A stretch of 64,000 bases of DNA from Flavimarina sp. Hel_I_48 (GCF_000733945.1 NZ_JPOL01000003.1:186001-250000), one strand, 5' to 3'; numbered from the stretch's first letter, positions 36,820 through 47,667 are shown. Numbers and translations are program-made. Notes: generated by a model from the sequence alone, not told the origin.

Positions 36820-38502
36820 TTGAAAGCACCGCAAAACATAAAAGCACTTGCATTAGGCCTAATACTATTTGTGGGCATCAACTGGCTTGCCAGCTATTTT
36901 TATACACGCTGGGACCTTACGCAAGATGGGCGCTATACCCTTTCGGAAACTTCTGAAAATATCCTCAAAAAGGCCGAAAAACCACTGATTATCGACGTTT
37001 TTCTTGCCGGTGAATTCCCACCTGCATTTAGAAAATTACAATCCGAAACCCGTCAATTGCTCGAAGAATACGCTGCCGTTAATCCTAATGTGCGGTTTGA
37101 GTTTATAGATCCCGTTCCAGAAAATACTTCAGCAGAAAAGGTTGCGCAGCAATTCAATCAACGCGGTATGCGGCCAGAGCAGGTGCAGGTGCGGGAAAAT
37201 GGAAAAGTATCCCAGGAACTGGTATTTCCATGGGCAACCGCTTCCTATGAAGGTAAGTCGGTTAAAATTCCGTTATTAAAAAAAGCACTTGGCGCTTCGC
37301 CTGACGAACTCGTGAGCCGCTCTACCCAAAATCTTGAATACGAGCTCAGCAATGCCTTCTATAAGTTATTGAACCCAAAGAGCAAACGCATCGCCGTATT
37401 AAAAGGCAATGGAGAACTGGACGACCGTTATATAGCTGATTTTTTTTCCACTTTGCGGGAGCGTTATTTCTTAGCGCCCTTTCCTTTGGATTCCATTGAA
37501 AGCGCACCTGATGATACCTTTAAGGCGCTGCAAAAATTTGATCTTGTCGTGGTCGCAAAACCTACAGAAGCCTTTACCGATGTGCAGAAATACGCGCTGG
37601 ACCAGTATACCATGAGTGGCGGCAAAAGCTTATGGTTGCTGGATAATGTCGCTATGGAAACGGATAGTCTTTATAAAAACAATGGTACCGCAGTGGCACT
37701 CAACCGTAATCTCAACCTGAGCGATATGTTCTTTAAGTATGGGATTCGTATAAATCCCGTACTGGTTGAAGATCTTTATGCTGCACCTATCGTATTGGCA
37801 ACCGGCGATGGTAATAATTCCAATTATCAGCAATTGCCCTGGTTTTATTTTCCGCTGGTTACCAGTGATGAGCAGCATCCCATCAATTCAAATCTTGATA
37901 ATCCCATTCGTTTTGAATACGCAAATCAGATTGATCTTCTTGATAATGGAATTGCTAAAACGGTCCTGCTACACAGCTCGAACTTAACAAAGTTAAAAGG
38001 TACGCCAACGCCCATTTCCTTAGAGGAAGTCAGTCTGGAACCCAACCCTGCCGAATATACTGCCGGACCACAAAATATGGCCGTTTTGCTGGAAGGGAAT
38101 TTTGTTTCCGCATTTCAAAACCGCGTGCTTCCACTTGAAATAAATGGGGAACCTTTCCGCGAAAGCGCTGCAAAACGCACCAAAATGATCATTATCGCAG
38201 ACGGTGATCTTATAAAAAATGACCTGGACCAGCAAGGGCGGCCGCTTGAGTTGGGCTTTAACAAATTCACCTACGATACGTATGGCAATAAAGAATTTTT
38301 GCTGAATGCTGCCAACTATCTTCTGGACGATAATGGGCTTATTAACATTAGGAGCAAAACGGTTCTCCTTCCCGCGCTTGATATGCAACGGGCAATCAAT
38401 GAGCGTAGCACGTGGCAGGTGTTGGTTTTAGTGCTTCCGCTGGTAATTTTAGGGCTTTTTGCAGCGGTTTTCCTGTTCCTTAGAAAACGTAGCTACCGCT
38501 AG
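36820..38502 (+). CDS. gldG: Gliding motility ABC transporter component GldG
   Basis: This 560-residue protein has one N-terminal and one C-terminal membrane helix and a large periplasmic domain of the Gld/ABC_transp_aux type (YTLSETSENILKKAEKPL, VRFEFIDPVPE). Its TTG start codon begins at the base after the gldF stop, so the pair is translationally linked. It works with GldF and GldA. Both genes using TTG may lower their expression. Confidence 0.93.
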   Translation: MKAPQNIKALALGLILFVGINWLASYFYTRWDLTQDGRYTLSETSENILKKAEKPLIIDVFLAGEFPPAFRKLQSETRQLLEEYAAVNPNVRFEFIDPVPENTSAEKVAQQFNQRGMRPEQVQVRENGKVSQELVFPWATASYEGKSVKIPLLKKALGASPDELVSRSTQNLEYELSNAFYKLLNPKSKRIAVLKGNGELDDRYIADFFSTLRERYFLAPFPLDSIESAPDDTFKALQKFDLVVVAKPTEAFTDVQKYALDQYTMSGGKSLWLLDNVAMETDSLYKNNGTAVALNRNLNLSDMFFKYGIRINPVLVEDLYAAPIVLATGDGNNSNYQQLPWFYFPLVTSDEQHPINSNLDNPIRFEYANQIDLLDNGIAKTVLLHSSNLTKLKGTPTPISLEEVSLEPNPAEYTAGPQNMAVLLEGNFVSAFQNRVLPLEINGEPFRESAAKRTKMIIIADGDLIKNDLDQQGRPLELGFNKFTYDTYGNKEFLLNAANYLLDDNGLINIRSKTVLLPALDMQRAINERSTWQVLVLVLPLVILGLFAAVFLFLRKRSYR

Positions 38503-38544
38503 AAGATGTTGATAAGTTTGTTTCTGCGCCTAGGGGCTAAACAA

Positions 38545-38552
38545 TATCTTTG
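38545..38552 (+). promoter_or_regulatory. Candidate -7 box upstream of dnaN
   Basis: TATCTTTG matches TAnnTTTG and lies about 140 bp before dnaN. The nearest TTG upstream is 24 bp away, wider than usual. A 21-codon frame at 38611-38676 lies between it and dnaN. Confidence 0.35.
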
Positions 38553-38691
38553 TGCACCCGTGATTTTTCGGGTATAATTGTATATTTTTAACCCTGAATA
38601 ACGCATTTATATGGATAATTACCACGGCGTTATCCTTGTTGATTTAGACTATTATAAGTTGGCAACCTACATTTAAAAACCTTACCATCTG

Positions 38692-39810
38692 ATGAAATTT
38701 ATCGTATCAAGTTCATACCTTCTTAAGCAATTACAAGTATTGGGCGGCGTGTTTTCCAATAGCAATACACTACCTATCCTGGATAACTTCCTTTTTGAAC
38801 TGGAAGGTAACCAGCTTAAGGTTTCGGTTTCGGACCTGGAGACCACGATGATCGCAACCCTGGACGTAGAATCTGAGGACAGCGGCAATATCGCGGTACC
38901 GGGACGTTTGCTTCTGGACACGTTAAAGACTTTCCCAGAGCAACCGCTTACTTTTGTTGCAGAAGACAACAACACGGTAGAGATAAGTTCTAATCATGGT
39001 AAATATGCTCTTGCTTATGCCAGTGGTGAAGAATTTCCCAGTGCAGTAGAGCTTGAAGATCCCAGTAAAGTAACTATCCCGGCCGCTGTGCTCGCTACCG
39101 CGGTGAGCAACACCATTTTTGCCGCTGGTAATGATGATCTGCGTCCCGTAATGAGCGGTGTGTTCTTTCAATTTGATACAGAAGGATTGACTTTTGTGGC
39201 AACAGACGCCCATAAACTGGTCAAATATTCAAGAACCGATGTGCAGGCTTCGCAAACTGCTGAATTCATTATGCCGAAGAAACCTTTAAATCTTCTAAAG
39301 GGAATCCTTGCTGCAAGCGATGATGATATTCTTGTAGAATACAACGAATCCAATGCAAAATTCTCTTTTGACAACGTACAATTGCTTTGTAGGTTAATCG
39401 ATGGGAAATATCCTAATTATGAAGCGGTAATTCCTAAGGAGAATCCTAACGAACTCACGATAGACCGCAACCAGTTTTTAAATTCTGTTCGCAGGGTATC
39501 CATATTTTCAAACAAAACCACGCACCAGATTCGATTAAAGGTAGCGGGGGCAGAACTTAATATTTCTGCAGAAGATGTAGATTACAGCAACAAAGCAGAA
39601 GAGCGTCTTACCTGTGATTATCAAGGGGACGACATGCAAATAGGTTTCAACTCCCGCTTTCTGGTAGAAATGCTGAATAATCTGAATGCGAATGATGTTT
39701 CCTTAAAAATGTCATTGCCTAACCGTGCAGGTATCCTTACCCCGGTTGACGGTCAGGATGAGGGCGAACAAGTTATGATGCTGGTTATGCCCGTTATGCT
39801 TAATAATTAA
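38692..39810 (+). CDS. dnaN: DNA polymerase III beta subunit (sliding clamp)
   Basis: This 372-residue protein matches the beta clamp in length and three-domain layout, with the MKFIVSSSYLLKQLQVLGGV opening and the C-terminal VMPVMLNN (usual VMPM(R)L). It tethers polymerase to DNA. It is not next to dnaA here, which is normal in Bacteroidota. It ends at a strong terminator. Confidence 0.97.
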   Translation: MKFIVSSSYLLKQLQVLGGVFSNSNTLPILDNFLFELEGNQLKVSVSDLETTMIATLDVESEDSGNIAVPGRLLLDTLKTFPEQPLTFVAEDNNTVEISSNHGKYALAYASGEEFPSAVELEDPSKVTIPAAVLATAVSNTIFAAGNDDLRPVMSGVFFQFDTEGLTFVATDAHKLVKYSRTDVQASQTAEFIMPKKPLNLLKGILAASDDDILVEYNESNAKFSFDNVQLLCRLIDGKYPNYEAVIPKENPNELTIDRNQFLNSVRRVSIFSNKTTHQIRLKVAGAELNISAEDVDYSNKAEERLTCDYQGDDMQIGFNSRFLVEMLNNLNANDVSLKMSLPNRAGILTPVDGQDEGEQVMMLVMPVMLNN

Positions 39811-39835
39811 GCAGAAAACCCGATAAAACTTTAAA

Positions 39836-39873
39836 AAAATGGTCATTTTTCAACGAAAAATGACCATTTTTTT
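39836..39873 (+). terminator. Intrinsic terminator of dnaN
   Basis: AAATGGTCATTTTT and its complement form a 14-bp stem, followed by eight T. Confidence 0.9.
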
Positions 39874-40248
39874 TGGATTATAGTTACTTTATTCGAAGGA
39901 TGGAATAACTATTTTAAAATATAGTTGATATTCCTATATTTAAACATCTTCCTTTAAATTCAAATAGACAAAATCAAATCGTGTATTGATTGATTTTTAA
40001 ATCTTTTATACTACATAAATTAAACCAACTCTTTGTTGAATCATATGAAATACTAGATTACACTTCGAAAAAAAAGGATCAATAAGTAGGAAAAAAGCTT
40101 CGTATACATGTAGATATCTTAATGATACATCCAAATTGGCGTTTTTAAACGTTAAAATCAGTTAAAATTTGGTTGTAAGGAGTAAATTCATTAGGTTAAC
40201 GAAAATTTAAGAAAACTTTTTTATCGTAGAACCCCAAATTTCAAATTT
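39874..40248. other. AT-rich intergenic DNA, no gene seen
   Basis: No coding frame or strong structure is visible. It must carry the promoter of the following serine hydrolase gene. Confidence 0.4.
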
Positions 40249-41538
40249 ATGCATCGTTTAAAATTTTTACTAGGTACTGTATTCCTACTTATAGTGCTTA
40301 CCTTTTCAATAGCTGGTGCCGTTAAGCCGGAACCAGCTACTTTACACCATAGTGAAGCCATTGAAATTAAACCTAAAGTACCTACTAAAGAAGATCGCAT
40401 TTTTGCGATAAAGAAAAAAGAAGTTGAAAAAGCAATAACTTCTTATTTTAATAACGCTATGAGAAATGATGTTATTTCTGGTGCAGGTGTAAGTATTGTA
40501 AAGGGGGATTCCATTCTTTTTTCAAACGGCTTTGGCAAACGGAAGGCAAAATTAAAAGACAGTATAAATGCAGAGACCGTTTTTAGATTGGGCTCGCTCT
40601 CCAAAGGTTTTACAGGAGTTCTCGCCGGACTATTCGTTAAAGATGGTTTGTTGGAATGGGATTCTAAGGTTGAAGATTATATAGACGATTTTCAATTGGG
40701 CCCCATTGCAAACACTTCAAAAGTAACATTTGCAAACCTACTCTCCCATACCTCTGGCGCTTCCTATCACAGCTATACTAATCTTGTTGAAGCTGGCCTG
40801 GACCTTGAGGATATTTCTAAGCGCTTCAAAAATATCAATCCCATTGCGCAGCCTGGTGAGCTATACAGTTATCAAAACGCTATTTTTGCATTATCGGGTA
40901 CCATGATGGAAAAAGCTGCTGGAAAGTCAATAAACACGTTATTTAAAGAGCATCTTTTTCTTCCATTGGGAATGAAAAATACGTCCACAGATTATAAAAC
41001 CTTTTCAGAGAATAAGAATATCGCTTTTCCACACAGGAAATTAAAATATGGATGGACGTCAAAGTCGATCAATCAAAAATACTACAACGCGGTAACTGCC
41101 GGTGGAATAAATGCCAGCGCTCAAGATATGTCAAAATGGATGCGTTTCCTTTTAGGTCATAATTCAGAAATTGCCAATAAAGCGGTTTTAAATGCCATTT
41201 TTAAGTTAGAAATTGAGATCAAGGGATCCGCTAAATATTATCAGCGCTGGCCCGGTCATATTTCTTCGCATTATGCACATGGCTGGCGTTTGCATGAATA
41301 CCGGGACAAGGCAACTGGCGAAACTGAAATTATGAGACATCACGGTGGTGCAGTAAGTGGATTTAGAAATGAGATCGCACTATATCCCACAGAAGATCTA
41401 GGTATTTGTGTACTCTTTAATACGAACACGCCCCTTGCAAAAACGGTAATTCCAGAATTGCATAAACTTGTACAGGAAATTCTGGCTAAACCCATAACTA
41501 TTCCAGATACGAACTTAATTGCCAGCACCAATCACTAA
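40249..41538 (+). CDS. Class C beta-lactamase-like serine hydrolase
   Basis: This 429-residue protein has a signal-like N-terminus (residues 1-25) and a penicillin-binding/beta-lactamase fold. S116-L-S-K119 is the SxxK motif and Y208-Q-N210 the YxN motif. HHGGAVSGF near residue 365 takes the place of KTG. These features fit the serine hydrolase family that includes AmpC, D-aminopeptidases and esterases. The family often lacks real beta-lactamase activity, so a resistance role should not be assumed. It is monocistronic. Confidence 0.88.
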   Translation: MHRLKFLLGTVFLLIVLTFSIAGAVKPEPATLHHSEAIEIKPKVPTKEDRIFAIKKKEVEKAITSYFNNAMRNDVISGAGVSIVKGDSILFSNGFGKRKAKLKDSINAETVFRLGSLSKGFTGVLAGLFVKDGLLEWDSKVEDYIDDFQLGPIANTSKVTFANLLSHTSGASYHSYTNLVEAGLDLEDISKRFKNINPIAQPGELYSYQNAIFALSGTMMEKAAGKSINTLFKEHLFLPLGMKNTSTDYKTFSENKNIAFPHRKLKYGWTSKSINQKYYNAVTAGGINASAQDMSKWMRFLLGHNSEIANKAVLNAIFKLEIEIKGSAKYYQRWPGHISSHYAHGWRLHEYRDKATGETEIMRHHGGAVSGFRNEIALYPTEDLGICVLFNTNTPLAKTVIPELHKLVQEILAKPITIPDTNLIASTNH

Positions 41539-41632
41539 AATTAACCGAATAGATTCTTGTTTTAATTTGTAATTATAGGAGAGCTTTCAATGAATTACGT
41601 TTTGATACGTTTGTGATTAAAAAGAAAAATAA

Positions 41633-41677
41633 AAGCATAAAAAAAGCGATGAAATTATCATCGCTTTTTTTATGCTT
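41633..41677. terminator. Strong bidirectional terminator
   Basis: A perfect 20-bp inverted repeat (41633-41652 with 41658-41677, core AGCGATGA) separates the convergent hydrolase and gltD genes. Confidence 0.92.
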
Positions 41678-41687
41678 TACTTATTGA

Positions 41688-43154
41688 TTATACCCTTGGA
41701 AGGTCTCCATCACCTTTAAGCGGCAAATTAGAGCTTCCCATAAGATAGGCATCAATATGGTGTGCTGCCTGTCTACCTTCAGAAATTGCCCATACGATAA
41801 GCGATTGTCCCCTACGGGTATCACCAGCGGCAAATACTCCGGGTACGTTAGTCATATAATTCTGATTGTCTGCTTTGATATTGGTTCGTGCGTCCATCTG
41901 TAATCCCAATTGATCTGCGATCGTGGGCTCGCTACCTGTAAATCCTAGCGCCAAAAGTACCATATCACAGTCCCAGGTTTTTTCGGTACCGGGAACTTCA
42001 GAAAGTTGTGGGCGCTCCCCTGGCTTATTGGTCCATTCTACTTCCGCAGTAACAAGGCCTGTAAGATTTCCGTTATCATCCCCCACAAACTTCTTTGTGG
42101 ATATAGCAAAGTGACGCTCCGCCCCTTCTTTGTGTGACGAACTCGTACGCAAGCGCATAGGCCAGTAAGGCCATGGTTGATGTTCGGGACGGTCTTCGGT
42201 ACCTTTTGACATAATTTCAAAATTAACCACGCTTTCGGCACCTTGCCGTATAGAAGTACCTATACAATCACTTCCGGTGTCCCCACCTCCTATTACGATT
42301 ACCTTTTTATCCGTTGCCTTGATATCGTCACCGTTATACTTCAAACCATCTACGCGCCTGTTATTCTGCGGAAGGAAATCCATCGCCTGAAACACCCCAT
42401 GAAGATCAGATCCATCAATATTCAGGTTACGTCTCAGCGTTGCCCCACCACATAAAACAATGGCATCATGTTCTTTCTGAACCTCTTGTACAGGTATTGT
42501 GGTTCCCACATGAGCATTTGTCTTAAATGTGATGCCTTCTTCCTCTAAAATGGCCAGTCTACGGTCAATAACCGACTTTTCCATCTTAAAATCAGGAATG
42601 CCGTAACGCAGGAGTCCGCCAATTTTTTCATCCCGTTCAAATACCGTCACTTCATGCCCGGCGCGATTAAGCTGTTGCGCAGCTGCCATTCCCGCGGGTC
42701 CAGAACCTACAACGGCGACTTTTTTACCGGTTCTGTGCTTAGGTGGATTGGCTTTGACCCATCCGTTGTCAAAAGCTCTTTCGGCGATGTTTTTTTCGAT
42801 ATTCTCGATCGTTACGGGATCTTCGTTTATTCCCAGAACACAAGCTTCTTCACAGGGAGCAGGACATAAACGCCCGGTAAATTCAGGGAAATTATTGGTT
42901 CCGTGCAAAATACGGGCTGCATCTTCCCATCGCCCTTTATATACCGCATCATTAAAATCTGGTATAAGGTTGCCCAGTGGGCAGCCACTGTGGCAAAACG
43001 GTATACCGCAATCCATACAGCGCGCGCCTTGCGTTTTTATATCTTTTTCCTCAAGCGGAACCGTAAATTCTTCGTATTTCTTTATGCGTTCTTCTACGGG
43101 TTTATACGATTCGTCTTTTCTTTTATATTCTAAAAATCCGGTTGTTTTACCCAT
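41688..43154 (-). CDS. gltD: Glutamate synthase small subunit
   Basis: This 488-residue flavoprotein passes electrons from NADPH to the large subunit. The N-terminal cysteines (CMDCGIPFCHSGCPLGN) bind 4Fe-4S clusters, GSGPAGMAAA binds FAD, and GGGDTGSDC binds NADPH. It begins one base after the gltB stop. The pair makes glutamate from glutamine and 2-oxoglutarate. Confidence 0.97.
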   Translation of the reverse strand: MGKTTGFLEYKRKDESYKPVEERIKKYEEFTVPLEEKDIKTQGARCMDCGIPFCHSGCPLGNLIPDFNDAVYKGRWEDAARILHGTNNFPEFTGRLCPAPCEEACVLGINEDPVTIENIEKNIAERAFDNGWVKANPPKHRTGKKVAVVGSGPAGMAAAQQLNRAGHEVTVFERDEKIGGLLRYGIPDFKMEKSVIDRRLAILEEEGITFKTNAHVGTTIPVQEVQKEHDAIVLCGGATLRRNLNIDGSDLHGVFQAMDFLPQNNRRVDGLKYNGDDIKATDKKVIVIGGGDTGSDCIGTSIRQGAESVVNFEIMSKGTEDRPEHQPWPYWPMRLRTSSSHKEGAERHFAISTKKFVGDDNGNLTGLVTAEVEWTNKPGERPQLSEVPGTEKTWDCDMVLLALGFTGSEPTIADQLGLQMDARTNIKADNQNYMTNVPGVFAAGDTRRGQSLIVWAISEGRQAAHHIDAYLMGSSNLPLKGDGDLPRV

Positions 43155-43155
43155 T

Positions 43156-46100
43156 TTATTCTGTTAAATCTGTTAATTTTTCTTCTTCTTCAAGGCGTAT
43201 TAAAGCCTTACGGTATTCTTCTGGAAGCACTTTGATAAACTTGGGCAGGTGCTCTTCCCATTTCTCAAGGATACTTTGTGCCAGTTGACTCTGCGTATAA
43301 TTGTAATGATTGGTAATAAGCGTTTGCAGTTGCTCTTTATCTTCAGCTTCTGTAACCGGATCGAGATTAAGATCCAGCGAATTGCAATTTTTACGGAAAG
43401 TACCTGCATCATCATAAATATATGCGATACCACCGCTCATACCAGCCCCAAAATTCCTTCCGGTAGCACCTAGGATTACGGCTACACCGCCGGTCATATA
43501 CTCACAACCGTGATCACCTATTCCTTCTACAACCGCGTGCGCTCCACTATTTCTAACACAGAAACGTTCACCGGCAATACCGTTGAAATAAGCTTCTCCG
43601 GTGGTCGCACCATAAAGCGCTACGTTACCAATGATAACATTTTTATGCGCTTCAAAGGTTGATTCTTCCGGTACTTTTACGATAAGACGTGCTCCAGAAA
43701 GCCCTTTACCTATATAATCATTTGCATTTCCATCAATCTTAAGCGTAAGGCCTCGCGTGGCGAAAGCACCAAAACTTTGTCCGGCAGATCCCTTAAAGTT
43801 CACCTTTAACGTATTGTCCGGTAAGCCCTGTTCCCCATAAATTTTAGAGATTTCATTGCTCAAAATTGCACCTACTGCACGATCTGTATTGTGAATTTCC
43901 ATATCAAGCACCGTCTTTTCTTTACGGAAAAGTGCGGTATGGGCCAATTCTATAATTTCAAAATCAATTGATTTCTCTAAATGATGGTTTTGCGTTGCGG
44001 TATTATAAACCTCCACACCTTCTGGCCTCGCAATGGAATGCAGAATTGGTGAAAGATCGATTCCATTGGATTTGAAATGCTCAATAGCTTTATTCCTATC
44101 CAGTTTCTGTACTTGTCCCACCATCTCATCTACGGTCCTAAATCCTAGTTTTGCCATGATTTCCCGAAGTTCTTCGGCGATGAAATACATGTAGTTCACC
44201 ACATGTTCTGGTTTTCCCTTAAATTTTTTCCGAAGTTCAGGATTTTGTGTTGCAATCCCTACGGGACAGGTATTTAAGTGACAAACCCGCATCATGATAC
44301 AACCGGAAGCGACTAATGGCGCGGTTGCAAAACCAAATTCTTCTGCACCCAGCAAACAGGCTACGGCAACATCCCGACCCGTTTTGAGCTGGCCATCACA
44401 TTCTAAACGTATCCTGCTACGCAGGTCATTCATGACCAGTGTTTGCTGGGCTTCGGCGATACCTAATTCCCACGGCAAACCGCAGTGACGCAACGATGTT
44501 AAAGGTGAAGCACCGGTTCCCCCGTCATATCCAGAGATCAAAATCACATCTGCTTTCGCTTTTGCCACACCGGCAGCCACTGTACCTACACCAACTTCTG
44601 AAACCAATTTTACATTGATTTTTGCTTCGCGGTTCGCAGATTTTAAATCGTATATAAGTTGGGCTAAATCTTCAATAGAATAAATATCGTGATGCGGTGG
44701 CGGCGAAATCAAACCTACATAAGGTGTGCTGTTTCGGGTTTTAGCAATGAATTTATTCACTTTTTCACCCGGTAGTTGGCCTCCTTCCCCAGGTTTTGCG
44801 CCCTGAGCCATTTTAATCTGAATTTCTGCGGCACTGGTCAGGTAATTACTGGTAACGCCAAAACGTCCCGAAGCTACCTGTTTTATGGCAGAATTGCGCC
44901 AGTCCCCGTTGGCACTCTTATAAAAACGATCAGAGTCCTCTCCCCCTTCACCACTGTTACTCTTACCGCCTATACGGTTCATCGCGACGGCAAGGTTTTC
45001 ATGCGCCTCTTTACTGATGGAACCATAAGACATGGCGCCGGTTTTAAAACGCTTGACGATTTCCGTCCACGGTTCTACATCTTCTAGAGGAATGGGATCG
45101 TAATTGGAAAATTCAAAAAGGCCACGAATCGTCATTAGTTGTCTAGACTGCTCGTTTACCAGTTCTGCATATTCTTTATAGGTGTTGGGATTGTTGTTCC
45201 TAACAGATTCCTGAAGTTTTGCGATACTTAAGGGATTAAACATATGTTTTTCCCCGTTTCTGCGCCAGCGGTATTCACCACCCACTTCCATATCAAGATT
45301 GCCATCAATGTCCTGCTTTTTGAATGTACGGATGTGTCGTTTTGAAACTTCCTGTTCTACTTCGTACAATCCAATACCCTCGATTCTACTTGGCGTATTC
45401 GGAAAATACTTGTCAATTAATTTTGAGTTAAGCCCCAGGGCTTCAAATAATTGAGAACCCCTATATGAATTCAAGGTTGAAATACCAATTTTGTTCATTA
45501 CCTTGACTACTCCTTTAGCCACGGCTTTATTATAGTTCTCTACACCTTCTTTAAAAGTGATGCCTTCCAGATTGCCCATGGTAATCTGTTGCTGTATGAT
45601 CTCATTGACCATATATGGATTTATGGCACTGGCACCATAACCAAAGAGTAATGCAAAATGATGCACTTCCCGTGGTTCTGCAGATTCAATGATAAAACTC
45701 ATCTTAGACCGTTGTCCAGATTTGAATAAGCCGCTGTTTAAATAAGAACAAGCCAGTAATGCCGGTATAGGCGCCATTTGCTCATCTACATTCCTATCTG
45801 AAAGGATGAGGATCGTATACCCTTCATCTATAGCCTTAGAGGCAAGTGCAATCATTTCTTCAAGGGCAGCCTCGAGGCCGTTAAGACCGCGCTTCGCCTC
45901 ATAAAGCATGGGAATTGTCGTTACCTTGAAGTGGTCATAATCATTATTTTTTATTTTATCAAGATCCTCTTTGGAAATTACTGGATTCTGAATCCGGATT
46001 TTTTTACAGTAATCTGGCGTGATTTTCATCAGGTTGACATCCCCACCTAAAGTAAGGCTCAAGTCTGTGATCAATTCTTCACGAATTCCATCTAACGGAG

Positions 46101-47667
46101 GATTCGTAACCTGAGCAAAAAGCTGCTTGAAGTAATTGTACATTAATTGTGGTCTGCCTGAAAAGATCGCCAGTGGCGTATCTGTACCCATAGATCCCAA
46201 AGGCTCTTTGGCTTTGCCCACCATAGGAAGAATGATGGTATCAATATCTTCCCTGGTGTATCCAAAAACGTTTATACGCAGGTCAAGGGGCGTAGTATCA
46301 TAATCTACCTTGATATCCCGGTACGGAATATCGCGCAGATGAACCCGATTCTCTTCAAGCCATTTTCCGTACGTGTTTCGTGTAACGATTTCCTCTTTGA
46401 TTTCCGCATCGTTGACGATACGGCCCGCTTTCATATCCACCAGGAACATCCTTCCCGGTTCCAGACGACCGTGATACGAGACATTGGCCGGGTCAATTTC
46501 CAAAACACCGGTTTCAGAAGACATGATCACAAATCCATTTTTTGTCACAGAATAGCGTGAAGGTCTTAAACCATTACGGTCTAAAATAGCACCTATGTAG
46601 TCACCATCAGTAAATGGAATGGATGCTGGCCCGTCCCAGGGCTCCATAATACAGCTATTGAACTCATAGAACGCTTTTTTCTCTGCGCTCATATCCTGGT
46701 GTTTTTCCCAGGCTTCAGGAACAAGCATCATCATAATCTCGGGCAGTGACCTGCCAGACATCAGCAAAAGTTCCACAACCATATCCATAGAAGCGGAATC
46801 TGACTTTCCTTTTAAAATTATAGGAAAAAGTTCTTTTATATCATCTGGAAACAAATCGCTCTGCAACAACTCTTCACGACTGCGCATACGACGAATGTTT
46901 CCGCGAAGTGTATTTATTTCCCCATTGTGGCACATATATCTGAATGGTTGCGCCAAATCCCATGTGGGAAATGTGTTTGTTGAAAACCGCTGGTGTACCA
47001 GGGCAAGTCTCGTAGTCAAGGTAGGATCAAGAAGGTCTGTATAATAGAACTTAATATCCTCAGGCATTAGAAGCCCTTTAAAAATCAATGTTTTAGTAGA
47101 AAGACTGGGTAGATAAAAGTAATTGCGCTCTGAAAGTTTGCTGCTCAACAAATTATGCTCGGCCACTTTACGTGCGGCAAAAAGCTTAACCTGAAATTGA
47201 CGGTCATCCATTCCGCCTTCTGGTTTCCCTATAAATAATTGCTCTATGTGAGGTTCAACGTCTGCTGCGATAGCACCAAGAAAACCAGCATCAACAGGAA
47301 CTTTTCTCCATCCCAGTAAACGTAGGCCTTTTTCAATGATCTGCTCCTCAAGTACGGCTTTGCAGTATTCCCGCTGGTTCTGCTTTCTTGGTAAAAAGAC
47401 ATTGCCCATGGCATATTCCCGAGCTTCGGGAAGCTCAAATTCACACTTTTCCACAAAGAAATCGTGGGGTATATCAATAAGTATACCTGCACCATCCCCT
47501 GTTTTACCATCGCTGCTTACCGCCCCACGATGTTCTAATTTTTCAAGGATCTCAAGCGCATTATGAATAATATCATTTGACTTTTTCCCTTCCAGGCTAC
47601 ATATAAATCCTGCACCGCAATTCTCATGTTCAAAATCGGGCGAGTATAATCCATTTTTTTCCATCAT
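43156..47667 (-). CDS. gltB: Glutamate synthase large subunit
   Basis: This 1503-residue protein has the normal GOGAT order: amidotransferase domain with Cys near residue 17 (ENCGAGF), central domain, FMN-binding synthase domain with the GGTGASP segment, and the GXGXG beta-helix repeat domain at the C-terminus. The N-terminal Cys is expected to be exposed by processing. Its upstream region is shared with the divergent porin-PII-amt operon, and two palindromes there may coordinate both. Confidence 0.97.
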   Translation of the reverse strand: MMEKNGLYSPDFEHENCGAGFICSLEGKKSNDIIHNALEILEKLEHRGAVSSDGKTGDGAGILIDIPHDFFVEKCEFELPEAREYAMGNVFLPRKQNQREYCKAVLEEQIIEKGLRLLGWRKVPVDAGFLGAIAADVEPHIEQLFIGKPEGGMDDRQFQVKLFAARKVAEHNLLSSKLSERNYFYLPSLSTKTLIFKGLLMPEDIKFYYTDLLDPTLTTRLALVHQRFSTNTFPTWDLAQPFRYMCHNGEINTLRGNIRRMRSREELLQSDLFPDDIKELFPIILKGKSDSASMDMVVELLLMSGRSLPEIMMMLVPEAWEKHQDMSAEKKAFYEFNSCIMEPWDGPASIPFTDGDYIGAILDRNGLRPSRYSVTKNGFVIMSSETGVLEIDPANVSYHGRLEPGRMFLVDMKAGRIVNDAEIKEEIVTRNTYGKWLEENRVHLRDIPYRDIKVDYDTTPLDLRINVFGYTREDIDTIILPMVGKAKEPLGSMGTDTPLAIFSGRPQLMYNYFKQLFAQVTNPPLDGIREELITDLSLTLGGDVNLMKITPDYCKKIRIQNPVISKEDLDKIKNNDYDHFKVTTIPMLYEAKRGLNGLEAALEEMIALASKAIDEGYTILILSDRNVDEQMAPIPALLACSYLNSGLFKSGQRSKMSFIIESAEPREVHHFALLFGYGASAINPYMVNEIIQQQITMGNLEGITFKEGVENYNKAVAKGVVKVMNKIGISTLNSYRGSQLFEALGLNSKLIDKYFPNTPSRIEGIGLYEVEQEVSKRHIRTFKKQDIDGNLDMEVGGEYRWRRNGEKHMFNPLSIAKLQESVRNNNPNTYKEYAELVNEQSRQLMTIRGLFEFSNYDPIPLEDVEPWTEIVKRFKTGAMSYGSISKEAHENLAVAMNRIGGKSNSGEGGEDSDRFYKSANGDWRNSAIKQVASGRFGVTSNYLTSAAEIQIKMAQGAKPGEGGQLPGEKVNKFIAKTRNSTPYVGLISPPPHHDIYSIEDLAQLIYDLKSANREAKINVKLVSEVGVGTVAAGVAKAKADVILISGYDGGTGASPLTSLRHCGLPWELGIAEAQQTLVMNDLRSRIRLECDGQLKTGRDVAVACLLGAEEFGFATAPLVASGCIMMRVCHLNTCPVGIATQNPELRKKFKGKPEHVVNYMYFIAEELREIMAKLGFRTVDEMVGQVQKLDRNKAIEHFKSNGIDLSPILHSIARPEGVEVYNTATQNHHLEKSIDFEIIELAHTALFRKEKTVLDMEIHNTDRAVGAILSNEISKIYGEQGLPDNTLKVNFKGSAGQSFGAFATRGLTLKIDGNANDYIGKGLSGARLIVKVPEESTFEAHKNVIIGNVALYGATTGEAYFNGIAGERFCVRNSGAHAVVEGIGDHGCEYMTGGVAVILGATGRNFGAGMSGGIAYIYDDAGTFRKNCNSLDLNLDPVTEAEDKEQLQTLITNHYNYTQSQLAQSILEKWEEHLPKFIKVLPEEYRKALIRLEEEEKLTDLTE

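Noticed and set aside
40249..41538. Calling the serine hydrolase an antibiotic-resistance beta-lactamase.
   Set aside because: The family covers esterases and peptidases too; motif HHGG replaces KTG and the genomic context gives no support.
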